Shown here: positions 17,264 to 26,270 of the stretch, piece after piece
Numbering within the stretch: the stretch's first letter is position 1
How the letters are laid out: every line of letters starts with the position of its first letter
From: Novosphingobium capsulatum NBRC 12533
GTDB taxonomy: Bacteria > Pseudomonadota > Alphaproteobacteria > Sphingomonadales > Sphingomonadaceae
Length of the DNA: 64,000 bases
Assembly: GCF_001598375.1 (NCBI RefSeq)
Contig: NZ_BCYV01000005.1
Span: 62,001-126,000 of the forward strand
Reading direction: 5' to 3'
Notes under the pieces: generated by a model
The model's input: the letters and a program-made list of their open reading frames with translations, nothing else
What the model was told of the DNA's origin: nothing
The model's database searches: none
Position numbers and translations under genes: made by a program

Positions 17264-19990
17264 TCACGCCCGAAGCCGCTCGATCCCCTGCGCCAGCGCC
17301 ACATAAAGCTTGCCCATGTCGGACGACAGCAGCGTTACGCCCAGGGCATTGCCATCGCGCGTCGAGAGCAACTGGCGCAGCATGCCTTCGAAATCGTGGA
17401 TATAGCGGTTTACGTGGCCGCGGAATTCGGCGTCGCCGGCATAGTGCTGCTGCACCGCCTTGGCATCGGCACTGTCGAGCAGGGTAACCGCCCGGCGGGT
17501 GAAGATGCCGCGATCGCCACGAAGGTACGAAGCCCAGGCCGTTTCCGAAACATCGGTCGACAGCGCCTGGGCAATGTCGATCGCGGCGGAATTGAGGGAC
17601 TCGGTGATCAGCGCGGTCCGGCGCGCGAAGTCGTTGTCGACCTGTTCTTCGGCCCGTTCCCGCGCACGGGCAACGCGGTTTTCCAGGTTGGTGGCCAGTT
17701 CGTCCACCTTGGCCAACTGGTCGCGCATCTGCACGGCGCTGTCGCGGCTGGCATCGGCGGCGTTGTCGATGGCCTGCTCCAACCGGGCGATCAGTTCGGC
17801 GCCGCGGCCTTGCAACACGCGCGCGAATGCGGCGTTGCCTTCCTCGCCCAGCCGCGCGGCAAGGGCCTCGATTTCGTCCTTGAGGGTTTCGCCCATGGTA
17901 TCGCCAGCGGCACGGGCGGCGGCATTGAGGCGATCGATCGCGGTGGCCATGGTGCCGGTGATGTCACCCGAAAGCGCCTCGGCCTCGCCACGTGCGGTTT
18001 CCAGCGTGGCGCGCACTTCATTGAGCTGCGCACGCTCGGCCGCGGCCTGCTGGGCAAAGGCTTCGTGCAGGCGGGCGACATGAGCCAGCGCCTCGGCAAT
18101 GTCGGCGCTGGTGCCGCGCACCGTTTCGGCCAGGGCCGTGCCCTTGCTGCCCGCTTCACCCAGTTGGGCATGCATCGCGGCCACGCGCTGGTCCAGTTCG
18201 GCAAGGCCGGCCTGGCTGGTGCGCAAGATCTCGGGCAGTTCGTTGCGGCTGTGCTGCCCGGCGGCCTGGATCAGTTCGAGCAGGCGCACGGCGGCATCGG
18301 TGGTGCGCGCGATATGATCGTCTTGCGTGGTCAGTTCGATGCCGGTTTCGGCCAGGCGCGTGCGCAGCAGATCGAGCGCGCGGGCCACGGCCTGGGCCGT
18401 GGTATCGCCCATGCTGGCCGAGGCCGACAGCGTTTCGGCAAGTTCTGCCGCGCGGGCGGCGGCGGCATCGCATTGTGCAGCCAGGCGGCGCGCTTCATCG
18501 TGCTGGCGTGTGCGCTGGGTATCGAGCGCGCGATCGAGGTCGGCCAGCTTGTGGGCCAATGCCTCGGTCGCCTCGTTGGCAGCGGCGGCGAGCGCGCTGC
18601 GCCGCTCGGCAATGGCGCGGTCAATTTCCACCATGCGGCGGGCCAGCGTTTCGCGCTGGTCATCGGCGCCAGCTGCCAGCGCGGCACGGCGCTGGGCGAC
18701 GGCGGCGTCGATCGCTTCGCCTTCCGCGTCGAGGGCAGCCACCAGCGCGCGGCTTTCCTCGGCAAAGCGGGCCAGGCGAGCCTGGGCCTGCGCCTGGGTG
18801 CTGTCCTGGGCGGCGGTCAAGTCGTCGAGCGCGGCGCGCAACGTGCGCATCTGCGCCTCGCTGCGGGCCTGCCAGCTGGCGAGCGCGGCGCTTTCCTGCT
18901 CGGCCACGGCTTCGCCCAGCGTGGCGCTGGCTTCCTTCAGCGTGGCCAGGCGCTGTTCCAGCGCCGCCAGGCTTTCGCGCTCGGCACTCGCCATGGTGCG
19001 GCGCTGCTCGCCCAGCCTATCGGCCAAGGCCTGGGCGCGGGCGCGGATCGCAGCAAGCGCGGCATGCTCTTCCTGGTCGAGCGCGGCGCGATGGCTGCTC
19101 ACTTCTTCTTCCAAGGTGGCAAAGCGCGCCTCGGTCTGTCGGGCAAGGTCAACCCCGGCCGCGGTCAACGCGCCGAGTGCCGCCTGAACCTGATCGCGCA
19201 CGCTGGCCACTTGGCGCTCGCTGGCGAGGCCGAATTCGTTCAGGCGCTGGAACCCGGCGACCATGTCTTCCAGCTGCACGTGCGCGGTGCGCCCGGCGTT
19301 GGCGATGGAGTTGGTCACGTCCTTGGCGCTGTTGGCGATCACCGGCAGCTGGCTGCGCAGCTTTTCCATGTTGTCGAGCGCGTTGGCCGCCACATCGGCG
19401 ATCGCGTTGACCTGCGCGCCGTTGTCCTGGATCAGCCCGCGCAGGCTGTCGGCATGAATAGACAGGCGGTCAGCCGCCACGCGGCCCAGCGCATCGAGAT
19501 CGCGCGCCTGGGCGGCGATGAAATCGCGGGCGAGGGCCAGCTCGGTGTTGATCGCACCCAGCTGCTGGTGCAGCTGCGCTGATTCGCGCGAAAGGCCGCT
19601 GGCAATGCTGGAAAACCGGCGCGCCTCGCGCCCGCTGCCGCGCTGGATCAGCAGCAGGGTGACCAGCACGACCAGCACCGGCGCCGCCCACTGGCCGGTG
19701 GCAGCTGCCCATGCGGCGGGGCTGCGCACGGCAACCAGTCCAGGAACGCTGGCCCAGGCAAAAAAGCTCGTCCACACCGCGATCAGGCCCCCCGCCAAGG
19801 CCCAAGGCCAGGGGGCTGGTGACCCCGTCGCGGCATCGTCGAAAGCGTCTTCGCTTTGATCGGCAAATTCCTGTAAAGATGGGGTAATGGGCAAGGCGGT
19901 TTCTGCCTGTTCACGATCCAGCGCCAGGCCATGCCCGCCGGTTTCCGGCTGGTTGGCTTCGATCGGAATGATCCGTGGTCCCCCATTCAT
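17264..19990 (-). CDS. Large two-TM coiled-coil protein (TipN-like architecture)
   Basis: A 908-aa protein with a short cytoplasmic N-terminus, two membrane segments (about 62-82 and 101-116) and then nearly 790 residues of almost unbroken Ala/Glu/Gln/Arg-rich heptads, so a long rod-like coiled coil in the cytoplasm. No enzymatic motif is visible; automated labels such as ATPase for this kind of protein are not supported here. Two N-terminal TM segments plus a long coiled coil is the layout of the Caulobacter polarity factor TipN, also close to 900 aa; homology is only inferred. The start MNGGPRIIPI (19990) is preferred over the in-frame codon at 20050. The gene is divergent from the Hpt-like gene, with a CtrA-type box between them. 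Confidence 0.75.
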   Translation of the reverse strand: MNGGPRIIPIEANQPETGGHGLALDREQAETALPITPSLQEFADQSEDAFDDAATGSPAPWPWALAGGLIAVWTSFFAWASVPGLVAVRSPAAWAAATGQWAAPVLVVLVTLLLIQRGSGREARRFSSIASGLSRESAQLHQQLGAINTELALARDFIAAQARDLDALGRVAADRLSIHADSLRGLIQDNGAQVNAIADVAANALDNMEKLRSQLPVIANSAKDVTNSIANAGRTAHVQLEDMVAGFQRLNEFGLASERQVASVRDQVQAALGALTAAGVDLARQTEARFATLEEEVSSHRAALDQEEHAALAAIRARAQALADRLGEQRRTMASAERESLAALEQRLATLKEASATLGEAVAEQESAALASWQARSEAQMRTLRAALDDLTAAQDSTQAQAQARLARFAEESRALVAALDAEGEAIDAAVAQRRAALAAGADDQRETLARRMVEIDRAIAERRSALAAAANEATEALAHKLADLDRALDTQRTRQHDEARRLAAQCDAAAARAAELAETLSASASMGDTTAQAVARALDLLRTRLAETGIELTTQDDHIARTTDAAVRLLELIQAAGQHSRNELPEILRTSQAGLAELDQRVAAMHAQLGEAGSKGTALAETVRGTSADIAEALAHVARLHEAFAQQAAAERAQLNEVRATLETARGEAEALSGDITGTMATAIDRLNAAARAAGDTMGETLKDEIEALAARLGEEGNAAFARVLQGRGAELIARLEQAIDNAADASRDSAVQMRDQLAKVDELATNLENRVARARERAEEQVDNDFARRTALITESLNSAAIDIAQALSTDVSETAWASYLRGDRGIFTRRAVTLLDSADAKAVQQHYAGDAEFRGHVNRYIHDFEGMLRQLLSTRDGNALGVTLLSSDMGKLYVALAQGIERLRA

Positions 19991-20022
19991 GCGCGCATCT
20001 CTATCATGGAAAAGGGGGGCGG

Positions 20023-20037
20023 TTAAACCCGCCTTAA
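20023..20037. promoter_or_regulatory. CtrA-type binding site TTAA-N7-TTAA
   Basis: TTAA (20023-20026), seven bases, TTAA (20034-20037). The exact spacing of the CtrA consensus, and the reverse strand reads the same pattern. It lies 32 bases upstream of the coiled-coil start (19990) and 25 bases upstream of the Hpt-like start (20063), the only intergenic stretch in this divergent pair. CtrA is the cell-cycle master regulator of alphaproteobacteria. Confidence 0.68.
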
Positions 20038-20062
20038 GCCCTGATGCCACACTATCAACAGC

Positions 20063-20416
20063 ATGGCTTATCTTGGCGATCCGATCGATGCGCAGCTGGC
20101 GGCCGTGGCCGGCAGTGACCCGGCGCTGTTTGCCGAACTGCGCGGCGCTTTTCTCGACAGCGCGCGGCGGCAGGTCGATCTCATGCGGCGCTCACGCTGT
20201 GACGGCAACTGGTCGATGGCCGGCATGCGGCTCAAAGGTCTGGCTGCCTCGTTCCATGCGCAAGGCTTGATGCGCCTGGTGGAACAGGCGCTGGCCGGTG
20301 CGCCGGGCGATCCGGCGGTCTTGCGCAAGATCGCGATGTGGCTGGATGATTTCAGCGCCGGTGCACAGGATCCGGCGCCAGCAGATCCAGCGCCGATCAG
20401 CCCCGATCAGGCCTGA
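20063..20416 (+). CDS. Hpt-like four-helix protein lacking the phospho-histidine
   Basis: A 117-aa protein that reads like a histidine phosphotransfer (Hpt) domain: helices around FAELRGAFLDSARRQVDLM, then MRLKGLAASFHAQGLMRLVEQA, which matches the AHxLKGxAAxxGA block of Hpt domains. The phosphorylatable histidine position is occupied by Met55 (GMRLKG instead of AHxLKG), so it cannot relay phosphate in the usual way. It could act as a docking or inhibitor protein. The tail (PAPADPAPISPDQA) is low-complexity. It is the first gene after the CtrA-type site and heads a same-strand run to 24098. Confidence 0.7.
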   Translation: MAYLGDPIDAQLAAVAGSDPALFAELRGAFLDSARRQVDLMRRSRCDGNWSMAGMRLKGLAASFHAQGLMRLVEQALAGAPGDPAVLRKIAMWLDDFSAGAQDPAPADPAPISPDQA

Positions 20417-20489
20417 TCCGAAACGCCCGACGGGCGCTTGGCACGGCGGGGTTGCCGCCCTACCATGCGCGCGATCAGGAGGCATACAG

Positions 20490-21734
20490 TTGCGGGTCGC
20501 GCTCATATCGTTGATGGAAAATGTGCCGGTCGATCTGGCGGGCGACGGCGCCGTCCAATCGGGTGGAAACCCCGGTTTCTTGCCGATCGCCGGGCACAGC
20601 ATCGCGCGCCACCAGCTGGGCTTGGCGCTGGCGCTGGGCGCCACGCGAATCGTCGTCCATGCCGAAATGCTCTCGGCCGAGATCGTCGAGATCCAGCACG
20701 TCGCCGAACAGCGCGGCGCGCGCTTTCACATCATAACCGCGGCGCGTGCACTGGTGCCGCTGGTTTCGGCCGAGGATGAACTGATCGTCTTTGCCGAAGG
20801 GTTCCTGGCCATGCCCGAGGATGCCCGCCGCATTCTGGACGAGGCGCCGGGCGTGTTGGCCTTGCCGGTGGAAGCCGGCGTTGCAGCCGGGTTCGAACGT
20901 ATCGACATCAACCATGCCTGGGCCGGCGCAATGCGCATGCCCGGCCGGGTGGTGGCCGGGCTGGGCGATCTGCCGCCCGAATGGAACCCGGTTGCCGCGC
21001 TGCTGCGCCTGGCGACGCAGGCGCGCCTGCCGTTGCGCGCGGTGCCGCAGGCGCTGCTTGCCTCCGGCCGCTGGCGCCTGGTGCGCAACGAGGCCGATGC
21101 CCATGCCGCGGAAAACGATTGGCTGGCCCAGCACACGGCGGCCGGACACGTCCGCTCGCCGGGGGAATGGCTCGCGGTGCAGGCGGTGCGGCGGATCGGC
21201 CCTGCGCTCTTGCATGCCCGCACGCGGCCGTGGGTAGCCATGGCAGCGGCGCTCCTGCTCGTGCTGCTCGCGCTGGGCGCGGGCTGGTGGGGCAGGGCGG
21301 GGCTGGCTTTTGCGCTGGTTGGCCTGGGCTGGGTGGTGTTGCAGGCCGGGCGCTTGCTGGCGCGGGTGGAACAGGCATCGCTGATGCAGGCATCGGGCCG
21401 CTTGCGCGGCGGCGCGTTGTTTGGCCCGCTGGTGGATGGTGCGCTGGTGGCGATCTGCGCCTGGCGTGCGAGTGGCGGGCCTACGGCCCAGACGGCGTGG
21501 TTTCCGCCGCTGGTCCTGGTCCTGATCCTCTGGCTGTTTCCGGTAGTGCTGCGCGATTTCCGTTGGACGGCATGGCTGTGTGACCGGCTGCTGGTGGCGC
21601 TGACGCTGCTTGTGGTGGGGCTGTTCATGCCGCTGGAAACAGGCCTGCGGGTGATCGTCGTCGTGCTGCTTGCCACCGCCTTGGCACAGGCGCATGGTCT
21701 GTTTCCTAACCGCTTGCTAACCAATGGAACCTAG
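20490..21734 (+). CDS. Membrane protein with N-terminal nucleotidyltransferase-like domain
   Basis: Unrecognised 414-aa protein. Residues 1-200 resemble a sugar-phosphate nucleotidyltransferase fold (FLPIAGHSIARHQLGLALALGATRIVV looks like the loop and helix that present the sugar-phosphate substrate), but the usual glycine-rich GGxGxR nucleotide loop is not visible. The C-terminal half holds five to six hydrophobic segments. The start is a TTG at 20490 preceded at 7 bases by a strong AGGAGG site, which decides the start. It lies 73 bases after the Hpt-like gene and overlaps the next gene by 11 bases. A lipid or polysaccharide role is possible but unproven. Confidence 0.65.
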   Translation: MRVALISLMENVPVDLAGDGAVQSGGNPGFLPIAGHSIARHQLGLALALGATRIVVHAEMLSAEIVEIQHVAEQRGARFHIITAARALVPLVSAEDELIVFAEGFLAMPEDARRILDEAPGVLALPVEAGVAAGFERIDINHAWAGAMRMPGRVVAGLGDLPPEWNPVAALLRLATQARLPLRAVPQALLASGRWRLVRNEADAHAAENDWLAQHTAAGHVRSPGEWLAVQAVRRIGPALLHARTRPWVAMAAALLLVLLALGAGWWGRAGLAFALVGLGWVVLQAGRLLARVEQASLMQASGRLRGGALFGPLVDGALVAICAWRASGGPTAQTAWFPPLVLVLILWLFPVVLRDFRWTAWLCDRLLVALTLLVVGLFMPLETGLRVIVVVLLATALAQAHGLFPNRLLTNGT

Positions 21735-22695
21735 AACCACGGGCATGCAGCACCCCGCGCCCCTTTCGCACGAAGACGATGCCTGGCTCGCCGCTGGCCT
21801 GGCGCGCGCCGGTGCCGTGCTCGACAGCACGGCCCCTATTCTGCGCCATCTGGTCTTGCAGGAAGAGCGCGCGGTGTTCGGCGATACGGTGATCGCCCAT
21901 GTGCGCGGCATGATTGATGATGTCGCCCGGCAACTGGCGGTGGCCCAGGCCCAGGCCGGTGGCGCGGGCGAAGGGGTTGAGCCCGACATTGACGAGGTGG
22001 CCGGGTTTGCCAGCCTGCTCAGCGCCAATGGAGCCTTCTTGGCCGCCGTGCATGGCCAGGCATTGGAATGGCAGCTTGCCTGCCGGCTTGAGCAGGATCA
22101 CGGCGTGGACATGGTGGTCGCGCCCCTGGTTGAAGCGGCGATTGCGGCGCAGGACGGGGATCGCTCGGCCGCAGCCATGGCGGCCCTGGTGGCGCAGGCC
22201 CGGTTCTGCCAGGCACAGCGGCGCATGCAGCTTCCGCTGGGTGAACTGCCGCAAGATCTGCTGCGTATTGCCCTGGTCACGCTGCACGCCCGCGCACAAG
22301 ACGATGCCGAGGCGCAAAGCCGTGCAATCATTGCCGAACGGTCGTTGCGCCTGCGTTTCGATGCCGAGCGCGGGCGCCTCGCGCTGCTGCGCCGCCTGGT
22401 CGATACGCTGCCCGATCTGGCGCTGGCGCTCGATCCGCTGCACGCTGGACCGGCGCTGTTCCTCACCGCGCTGGCCCGCGCCATGGGCGCCCCGCGCGAG
22501 GATGCCGCGCTGTTGACCGCGCCTTCGCATCTGGCGCGGCTGGCGCTGGTCTTGCGCGCGGCTGGCCTGGATGGCGACGCGGTGCGCAGCCATGTCGCGG
22601 TGTTCCATCCCGAAGCGCTGGTGCCGGCGGCCGTAGGCGCGCTGTCGCCGCAGGATGCGGCCGAGCGCCTGGCGCATGCCAGGCTGGGCGGCTGA
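21724..22695 (+). CDS. Hypothetical alpha-helical protein
   Basis: Unrecognised 323-aa protein, almost all predicted helix and rich in Ala, Leu, Arg and Asp, with no signal peptide and no membrane segment. No catalytic motif was found. Its start overlaps the previous gene by 11 bases, and the kinase-like gene begins 2 bases after its stop, so it is translated together with them. The position suggests a role in the same signalling pathway, for example as a scaffold or regulator of the kinase-like protein. That is an inference from context only. Confidence 0.65.
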   Translation: MEPRTTGMQHPAPLSHEDDAWLAAGLARAGAVLDSTAPILRHLVLQEERAVFGDTVIAHVRGMIDDVARQLAVAQAQAGGAGEGVEPDIDEVAGFASLLSANGAFLAAVHGQALEWQLACRLEQDHGVDMVVAPLVEAAIAAQDGDRSAAAMAALVAQARFCQAQRRMQLPLGELPQDLLRIALVTLHARAQDDAEAQSRAIIAERSLRLRFDAERGRLALLRRLVDTLPDLALALDPLHAGPALFLTALARAMGAPREDAALLTAPSHLARLALVLRAAGLDGDAVRSHVAVFHPEALVPAAVGALSPQDAAERLAHARLGG

Positions 22696-22697
22696 CT

Positions 22698-24098
22698 TTG
22701 GCCACGGCCGATCCGATCCACGCCCGCTGCGATGCTGCGGACACCCTGGTTGCGGCTGATGAGGCCCTGGCCCGGTTGCAGATCGCGGCCGGTGGTACGA
22801 TGCCGGGCATGCTGGCGGTTCCGGCGCTGCTGGCGCTGGTCCGCCAGGTGCGGGTTTCCGGTTTGGCGCAGGCGCGGCCGATCGTGGCGATGGATGGCGA
22901 TTGCGCCATCGCGTTTCATGCCCAGGCCACGCCTGACGACGATGGCATTGCCCTGGTGCTGCGCGATTGGCGCCGCGCGGCCGCGCCCGATGATGGCCTG
23001 CCCGCGTTTGATGCGTCTGCGCTGTGGCATCATCTTGCGCAGGGGCATGTCCTGCTTGATGAGCAGCAGCGGGTAATCACCGCCGATCTGGCTGCCGCCG
23101 ATCTTGCCGAACTGGCCGCAGACCTGGCCGGCTCCACTGGGCGCCATTGGGCCTTGTCTCCGGCGCTGTCGCTTGGCCAGGGGCGCATCGAGACGGCGCG
23201 GCTGCACTGGCGGCTGCTCGATGACATGGTCGTCGATGTCGCCGGGTCGGCCCGGCGCTGGCGCGTGCGCCTGTTGCCGCGCGTGGGCAGCGGGTTCGAT
23301 CTGCTGCTCTTGCCTGAAACTATCCTGGCGCTGCCGGCCGATCCCCTGCGTGGAGCAGAGCCTGCCATGGCCGGCGCCGATGCGCCACTGCCGCCCTGGA
23401 CCGGGTTCCTCGGACGTGATCTTGCGCCCGCACTGCGCCAGCCGATCAGCCGGATCATCGCCAATGCCGAAACCATTCGCAGCCGCCTGGCGGGCCCGCT
23501 GGCCGATGCCTATGGCAACTATGCCGCCGACATTGCCGAGGCGGGGCGCCATCTGCTCGGCCTGGTCGAAGACCTGGCCGATCTCGATGCGGTAGAGGCG
23601 CCGGGCTTTGCCCCCGCGCCCGATCACATCGACCTCGCCGATTGCGCCCGCCGCGCCGCCGGTATTCTGTCCGTCCGCGCGCGCGAGCGGGGCATCGCCC
23701 TGGCCTTGCCCGAGGAGGCGTGCCACGCCCCGGCGATCGGCGAGTTTCGCCGCGTGCTGCAGGTACTGCTCAACCTGTTGAGCAATGCTATCCGCTATAC
23801 CCCGGCCCATGCCACCGTAACTCTGGCCTGCGGTGTGGAAGGAGCCACGGCCTGGATCGCGGTGGAAGATCGCGGCGAGGGGCTGACTGCCGATCAGGCG
23901 GCGCGCGTGTTTGAAAAGTTCGAACGGCTGGGCCGCAGCGGCGATGGCGGATCGGGCTTGGGCCTCTATATCTCCCGCCGGCTGGCCCGCGCCATGGCCG
24001 GTGATCTTACCGTATCGAGCACACCGGGCGAGGGCGCCCGCTTTGTGCTGACCCTGCCGGCAGACCTGCCCAGCGCCGGTATCGTCAACGCGCGCTGA
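22698..24098 (+). CDS. Sensor kinase-like protein with degenerate H-box
   Basis: A 466-aa cytoplasmic protein: a PAS-like N-terminal half, a dimerisation helix region (about 235-300) and a complete HATPase_c domain. The ATP-binding boxes are intact (NLLSNAIRYTP, EDRGEGL, FEKFERLGRS, GSGLGLYISRRLARAM). The H-box reads DLAPALRQPIS: the phospho-acceptor histidine is replaced by Pro244, so autophosphorylation in the usual way is impossible. The start is a TTG 2 bases after the previous stop; the first in-frame ATG (about 22800) would cut the N-terminal domain. Such kinases often act as allosteric partners of other kinases, as DivL does for CckA. Confidence 0.8.
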   Translation: MATADPIHARCDAADTLVAADEALARLQIAAGGTMPGMLAVPALLALVRQVRVSGLAQARPIVAMDGDCAIAFHAQATPDDDGIALVLRDWRRAAAPDDGLPAFDASALWHHLAQGHVLLDEQQRVITADLAAADLAELAADLAGSTGRHWALSPALSLGQGRIETARLHWRLLDDMVVDVAGSARRWRVRLLPRVGSGFDLLLLPETILALPADPLRGAEPAMAGADAPLPPWTGFLGRDLAPALRQPISRIIANAETIRSRLAGPLADAYGNYAADIAEAGRHLLGLVEDLADLDAVEAPGFAPAPDHIDLADCARRAAGILSVRARERGIALALPEEACHAPAIGEFRRVLQVLLNLLSNAIRYTPAHATVTLACGVEGATAWIAVEDRGEGLTADQAARVFEKFERLGRSGDGGSGLGLYISRRLARAMAGDLTVSSTPGEGARFVLTLPADLPSAGIVNAR

Positions 24099-24216
24099 TT
24101 CTTGGCCGCCAGGTTAACCGCACCTTTTCATGGCATTCCGCAAACGTTCAGACCGTCTCGCCCACAACGCTGGGCATCGGGGACCGGAAATCTGACGCTT
24201 GTTTCGGAGATTCGCG

Positions 24217-24663
24217 ATGATCAGGAAAATGGCGATGGTCGGCCTGTTGGGCGCCTTGGTGGCGACCCCGGCGCTGGCCCAGGCAGTAGATCCCAACCAG
24301 CCGTTCAACGATGGTTCGGCAGCAGCATCAATGACGGCCCCTCCGGGCGTGGTCGTTCCCGGCCAGGATCCCGGGGTTAGCGCGGTCAATCGCAACGAGG
24401 CGCAGGCGCTGGCGATCGATACCAACACCGCCCGCGCCGAGCGGAACGCCGAACTGCAAAGCTACCACGCAGCGGTGCATGATTATCACCAGGCCGTGCA
24501 GGCCCGGCGCGACACCATCGCCATGATCCGCACCACCCAGTCGCGCCGCGACGCTGCCTATGCGCGGGCAATGGATGCGTGGCACGAGCAGGTCGCGGCA
24601 TGCCAGAATGGCAATCACCAGGCCTGCCAGGCGCCCACGCCAGACCCTGCCGCGTTCGAATAA
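24217..24663 (+). CDS. Small secreted hypothetical protein
   Basis: A 148-aa protein with a clean signal peptide (MIRKMAMVGLLGALVATPALAQ, cleavage after ALAQ). The mature part is polar, rich in Ala, Gln, His and Arg, and helical (ERNAELQSYHAAVHDYHQAV). Two cysteines near the end (CQNGNHQAC) may form a disulfide. A GGAG site sits 7 bases before the ATG, which decides this start over an upstream TTG. No family was recognised. It is convergent with the small membrane protein downstream. Confidence 0.75.
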   Translation: MIRKMAMVGLLGALVATPALAQAVDPNQPFNDGSAAASMTAPPGVVVPGQDPGVSAVNRNEAQALAIDTNTARAERNAELQSYHAAVHDYHQAVQARRDTIAMIRTTQSRRDAAYARAMDAWHEQVAACQNGNHQACQAPTPDPAAFE

Positions 24664-24710
24664 ATTGTGGGAATGGCGCGGCCAAGCCGGCCGGCGCGGG
24701 TCTTGTGCGA

Positions 24711-24920
24711 TCAGCGCCGGCGACCGGCGCGCCACACGGCGGCAATGCCCAGCAGCGCCAGTACGAGGCCACGCCACGCCCACGGTCGCTGATCGAGCAT
24801 GAAGCTTTCGCGCGGCCAGTGCACCAAGCCCAGGCCTTGCGCGATCCACAGCAGGCCCATGAAAAAGGCGGCCAAGCCGATGATCCGCAGGATCGCCACC
24901 ATGACCGCCTTTCTCTTCAT
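24711..24920 (-). CDS. Small two-TM membrane protein
   Basis: A 69-aa protein with two hydrophobic segments (VAILRIIGLAAFFMGLLWIA and GLVLALLGIAAVWRA) joined by a short loop and ended by a basic tail (RAGRRR). It follows gltA on the same strand after 15 bases and is probably in its transcript. No function can be given. Confidence 0.7.
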   Translation of the reverse strand: MKRKAVMVAILRIIGLAAFFMGLLWIAQGLGLVHWPRESFMLDQRPWAWRGLVLALLGIAAVWRAGRRR

Positions 24921-24935
24921 CGTGTATCTTCCGGC

Positions 24936-26222
24936 TTAGCGCTGGTTGATCGGAACGTAGTCGCGCTGCGTCGGCCCGGTGTAGAGCTGGCGCGGGCGAC
25001 CGATCTTCTGGCCGGGATCGCTGATCATTTCGTTCCACTGCGCCACCCAGCCCACGGTGCGGGCGAGGGCAAACAGCACGGTAAACATCGTGGTCGGGAA
25101 ACCGATCGCCGAAAGGATGATGCCCGAATAGAAGTCCACGTTCGGGAACAGCTTCTTTTCCACGAAGTAGGGATCGTTGAGCGCGATCTCTTCCAGGCGC
25201 AGCGCGGTTTCGAACAGCGGATCGTTGACCTTGAGCGCGTCGAACACTTCGCGCACGGTCTTCTGCATCACCGTGGCGCGCGGATCGTAGTTCTTGTAGA
25301 CGCGGTGGCCAAAGCCCATCAGGCGGAACGGATCGTTCTTGTCCTTGGCGCGCTCGATATAGTGCGGGATCTTGTCGGGCGTGCCGATCTCGCGCAGCAT
25401 GTTGAGCGCCGCCTCGTTGGCGCCGCCGTGTGCCGGGCCCCACAGGCAGGCAATGCCGGCCGCGATGCAGGCAAACGGGTTGGCACCCGACGAACCGGCC
25501 AGGCGCACGGTCGAGGTCGACGCGTTCTGCTCATGGTCGGCGTGCAGAATGAAGATGCGATCCATCGCGCGTTCGACTTCGGGGATCACTTCATATTCTT
25601 CGGCCGGAACGCCAAAGGTCATGCGCAGGAAGTTGCCGGTGTACGACAGATCGTTGCGCGGATAGAGGAACGGCTGACCAACCGAATACTTGTAGGCCAT
25701 CGCCGCGATCGTGGGGATCTTGGCGATCAGGCGGTGCGAGCTGATCGTGCGGTTCTGCGGATCGGCGATGTCGGTCGAATCATGATAGAACGCCGAGAGC
25801 GCGCCCACCACGCCGCACATCACCGCCATCGGGTGCGCGTCACGGCGGAAACCGCTGTAGAACTTGGTCAGCTGCTCGTGCACCATGGTGTGGCGCGTGA
25901 TCGTGCGGGAGAAGTTGGCCAGCTCGTCCTGGTTCGGCAGTTCGCCGTTCAGCAGCAGGTAGCTCACTTCCATGAAGCTGGAATGCTCGGCCAGCTGGCC
26001 GATCGGATAGCCGCGGTGCAGCAGGACGCCTTCGTCACCATCGATATAGGTGATCGCGCTGTCGCAGCTGGCGGTGGAGGTAAAGCCCGGATCGTAGGTG
26101 AACTTGCCCGACTGGCCGTAAAGCTTACGGATGTCGAGGACGTCCGGCCCGATGGTGCCGCTCTTGACCGGAAGGTCGATGGTCTTGCCATCGATGGTCA
26201 AAGTAGCCTGATTGTCGCTCAC
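24936..26222 (-). CDS. gltA: Citrate synthase (type II, hexameric)
   Basis: Condenses oxaloacetate and acetyl-CoA to citrate, the entry step of the TCA cycle. At 428 aa, with the N-terminal beta domain of the large bacterial type ([16 protein letters not shown]), it belongs to the NADH-sensitive group. Active-site blocks are present: [29 protein letters not shown] and [20 protein letters not shown]. The start is GTG at 26222, supported by AGGAGAG about 8 bases upstream. It lies 48 bases after gltX on the same strand. Confidence 0.97.
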   Translation of the reverse strand: MSDNQATLTIDGKTIDLPVKSGTIGPDVLDIRKLYGQSGKFTYDPGFTSTASCDSAITYIDGDEGVLLHRGYPIGQLAEHSSFMEVSYLLLNGELPNQDELANFSRTITRHTMVHEQLTKFYSGFRRDAHPMAVMCGVVGALSAFYHDSTDIADPQNRTISSHRLIAKIPTIAAMAYKYSVGQPFLYPRNDLSYTGNFLRMTFGVPAEEYEVIPEVERAMDRIFILHADHEQNASTSTVRLAGSSGANPFACIAAGIACLWGPAHGGANEAALNMLREIGTPDKIPHYIERAKDKNDPFRLMGFGHRVYKNYDPRATVMQKTVREVFDALKVNDPLFETALRLEEIALNDPYFVEKKLFPNVDFYSGIILSAIGFPTTMFTVLFALARTVGWVAQWNEMISDPGQKIGRPRQLYTGPTQRDYVPINQR

Positions 26223-26270
26223 GCTAGGCTCTCCTGTACAAAGAAACAGTATGTTCTGTGGGCCACCTGG

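Noticed and set aside
21706..21722. Degenerate CtrA-like repeat CTAA-N7-CTAACC before the helical-protein gene
   Set aside because: Two mismatches to TTAA-N7-TTAA and located inside the end of the preceding gene; too weak to call.
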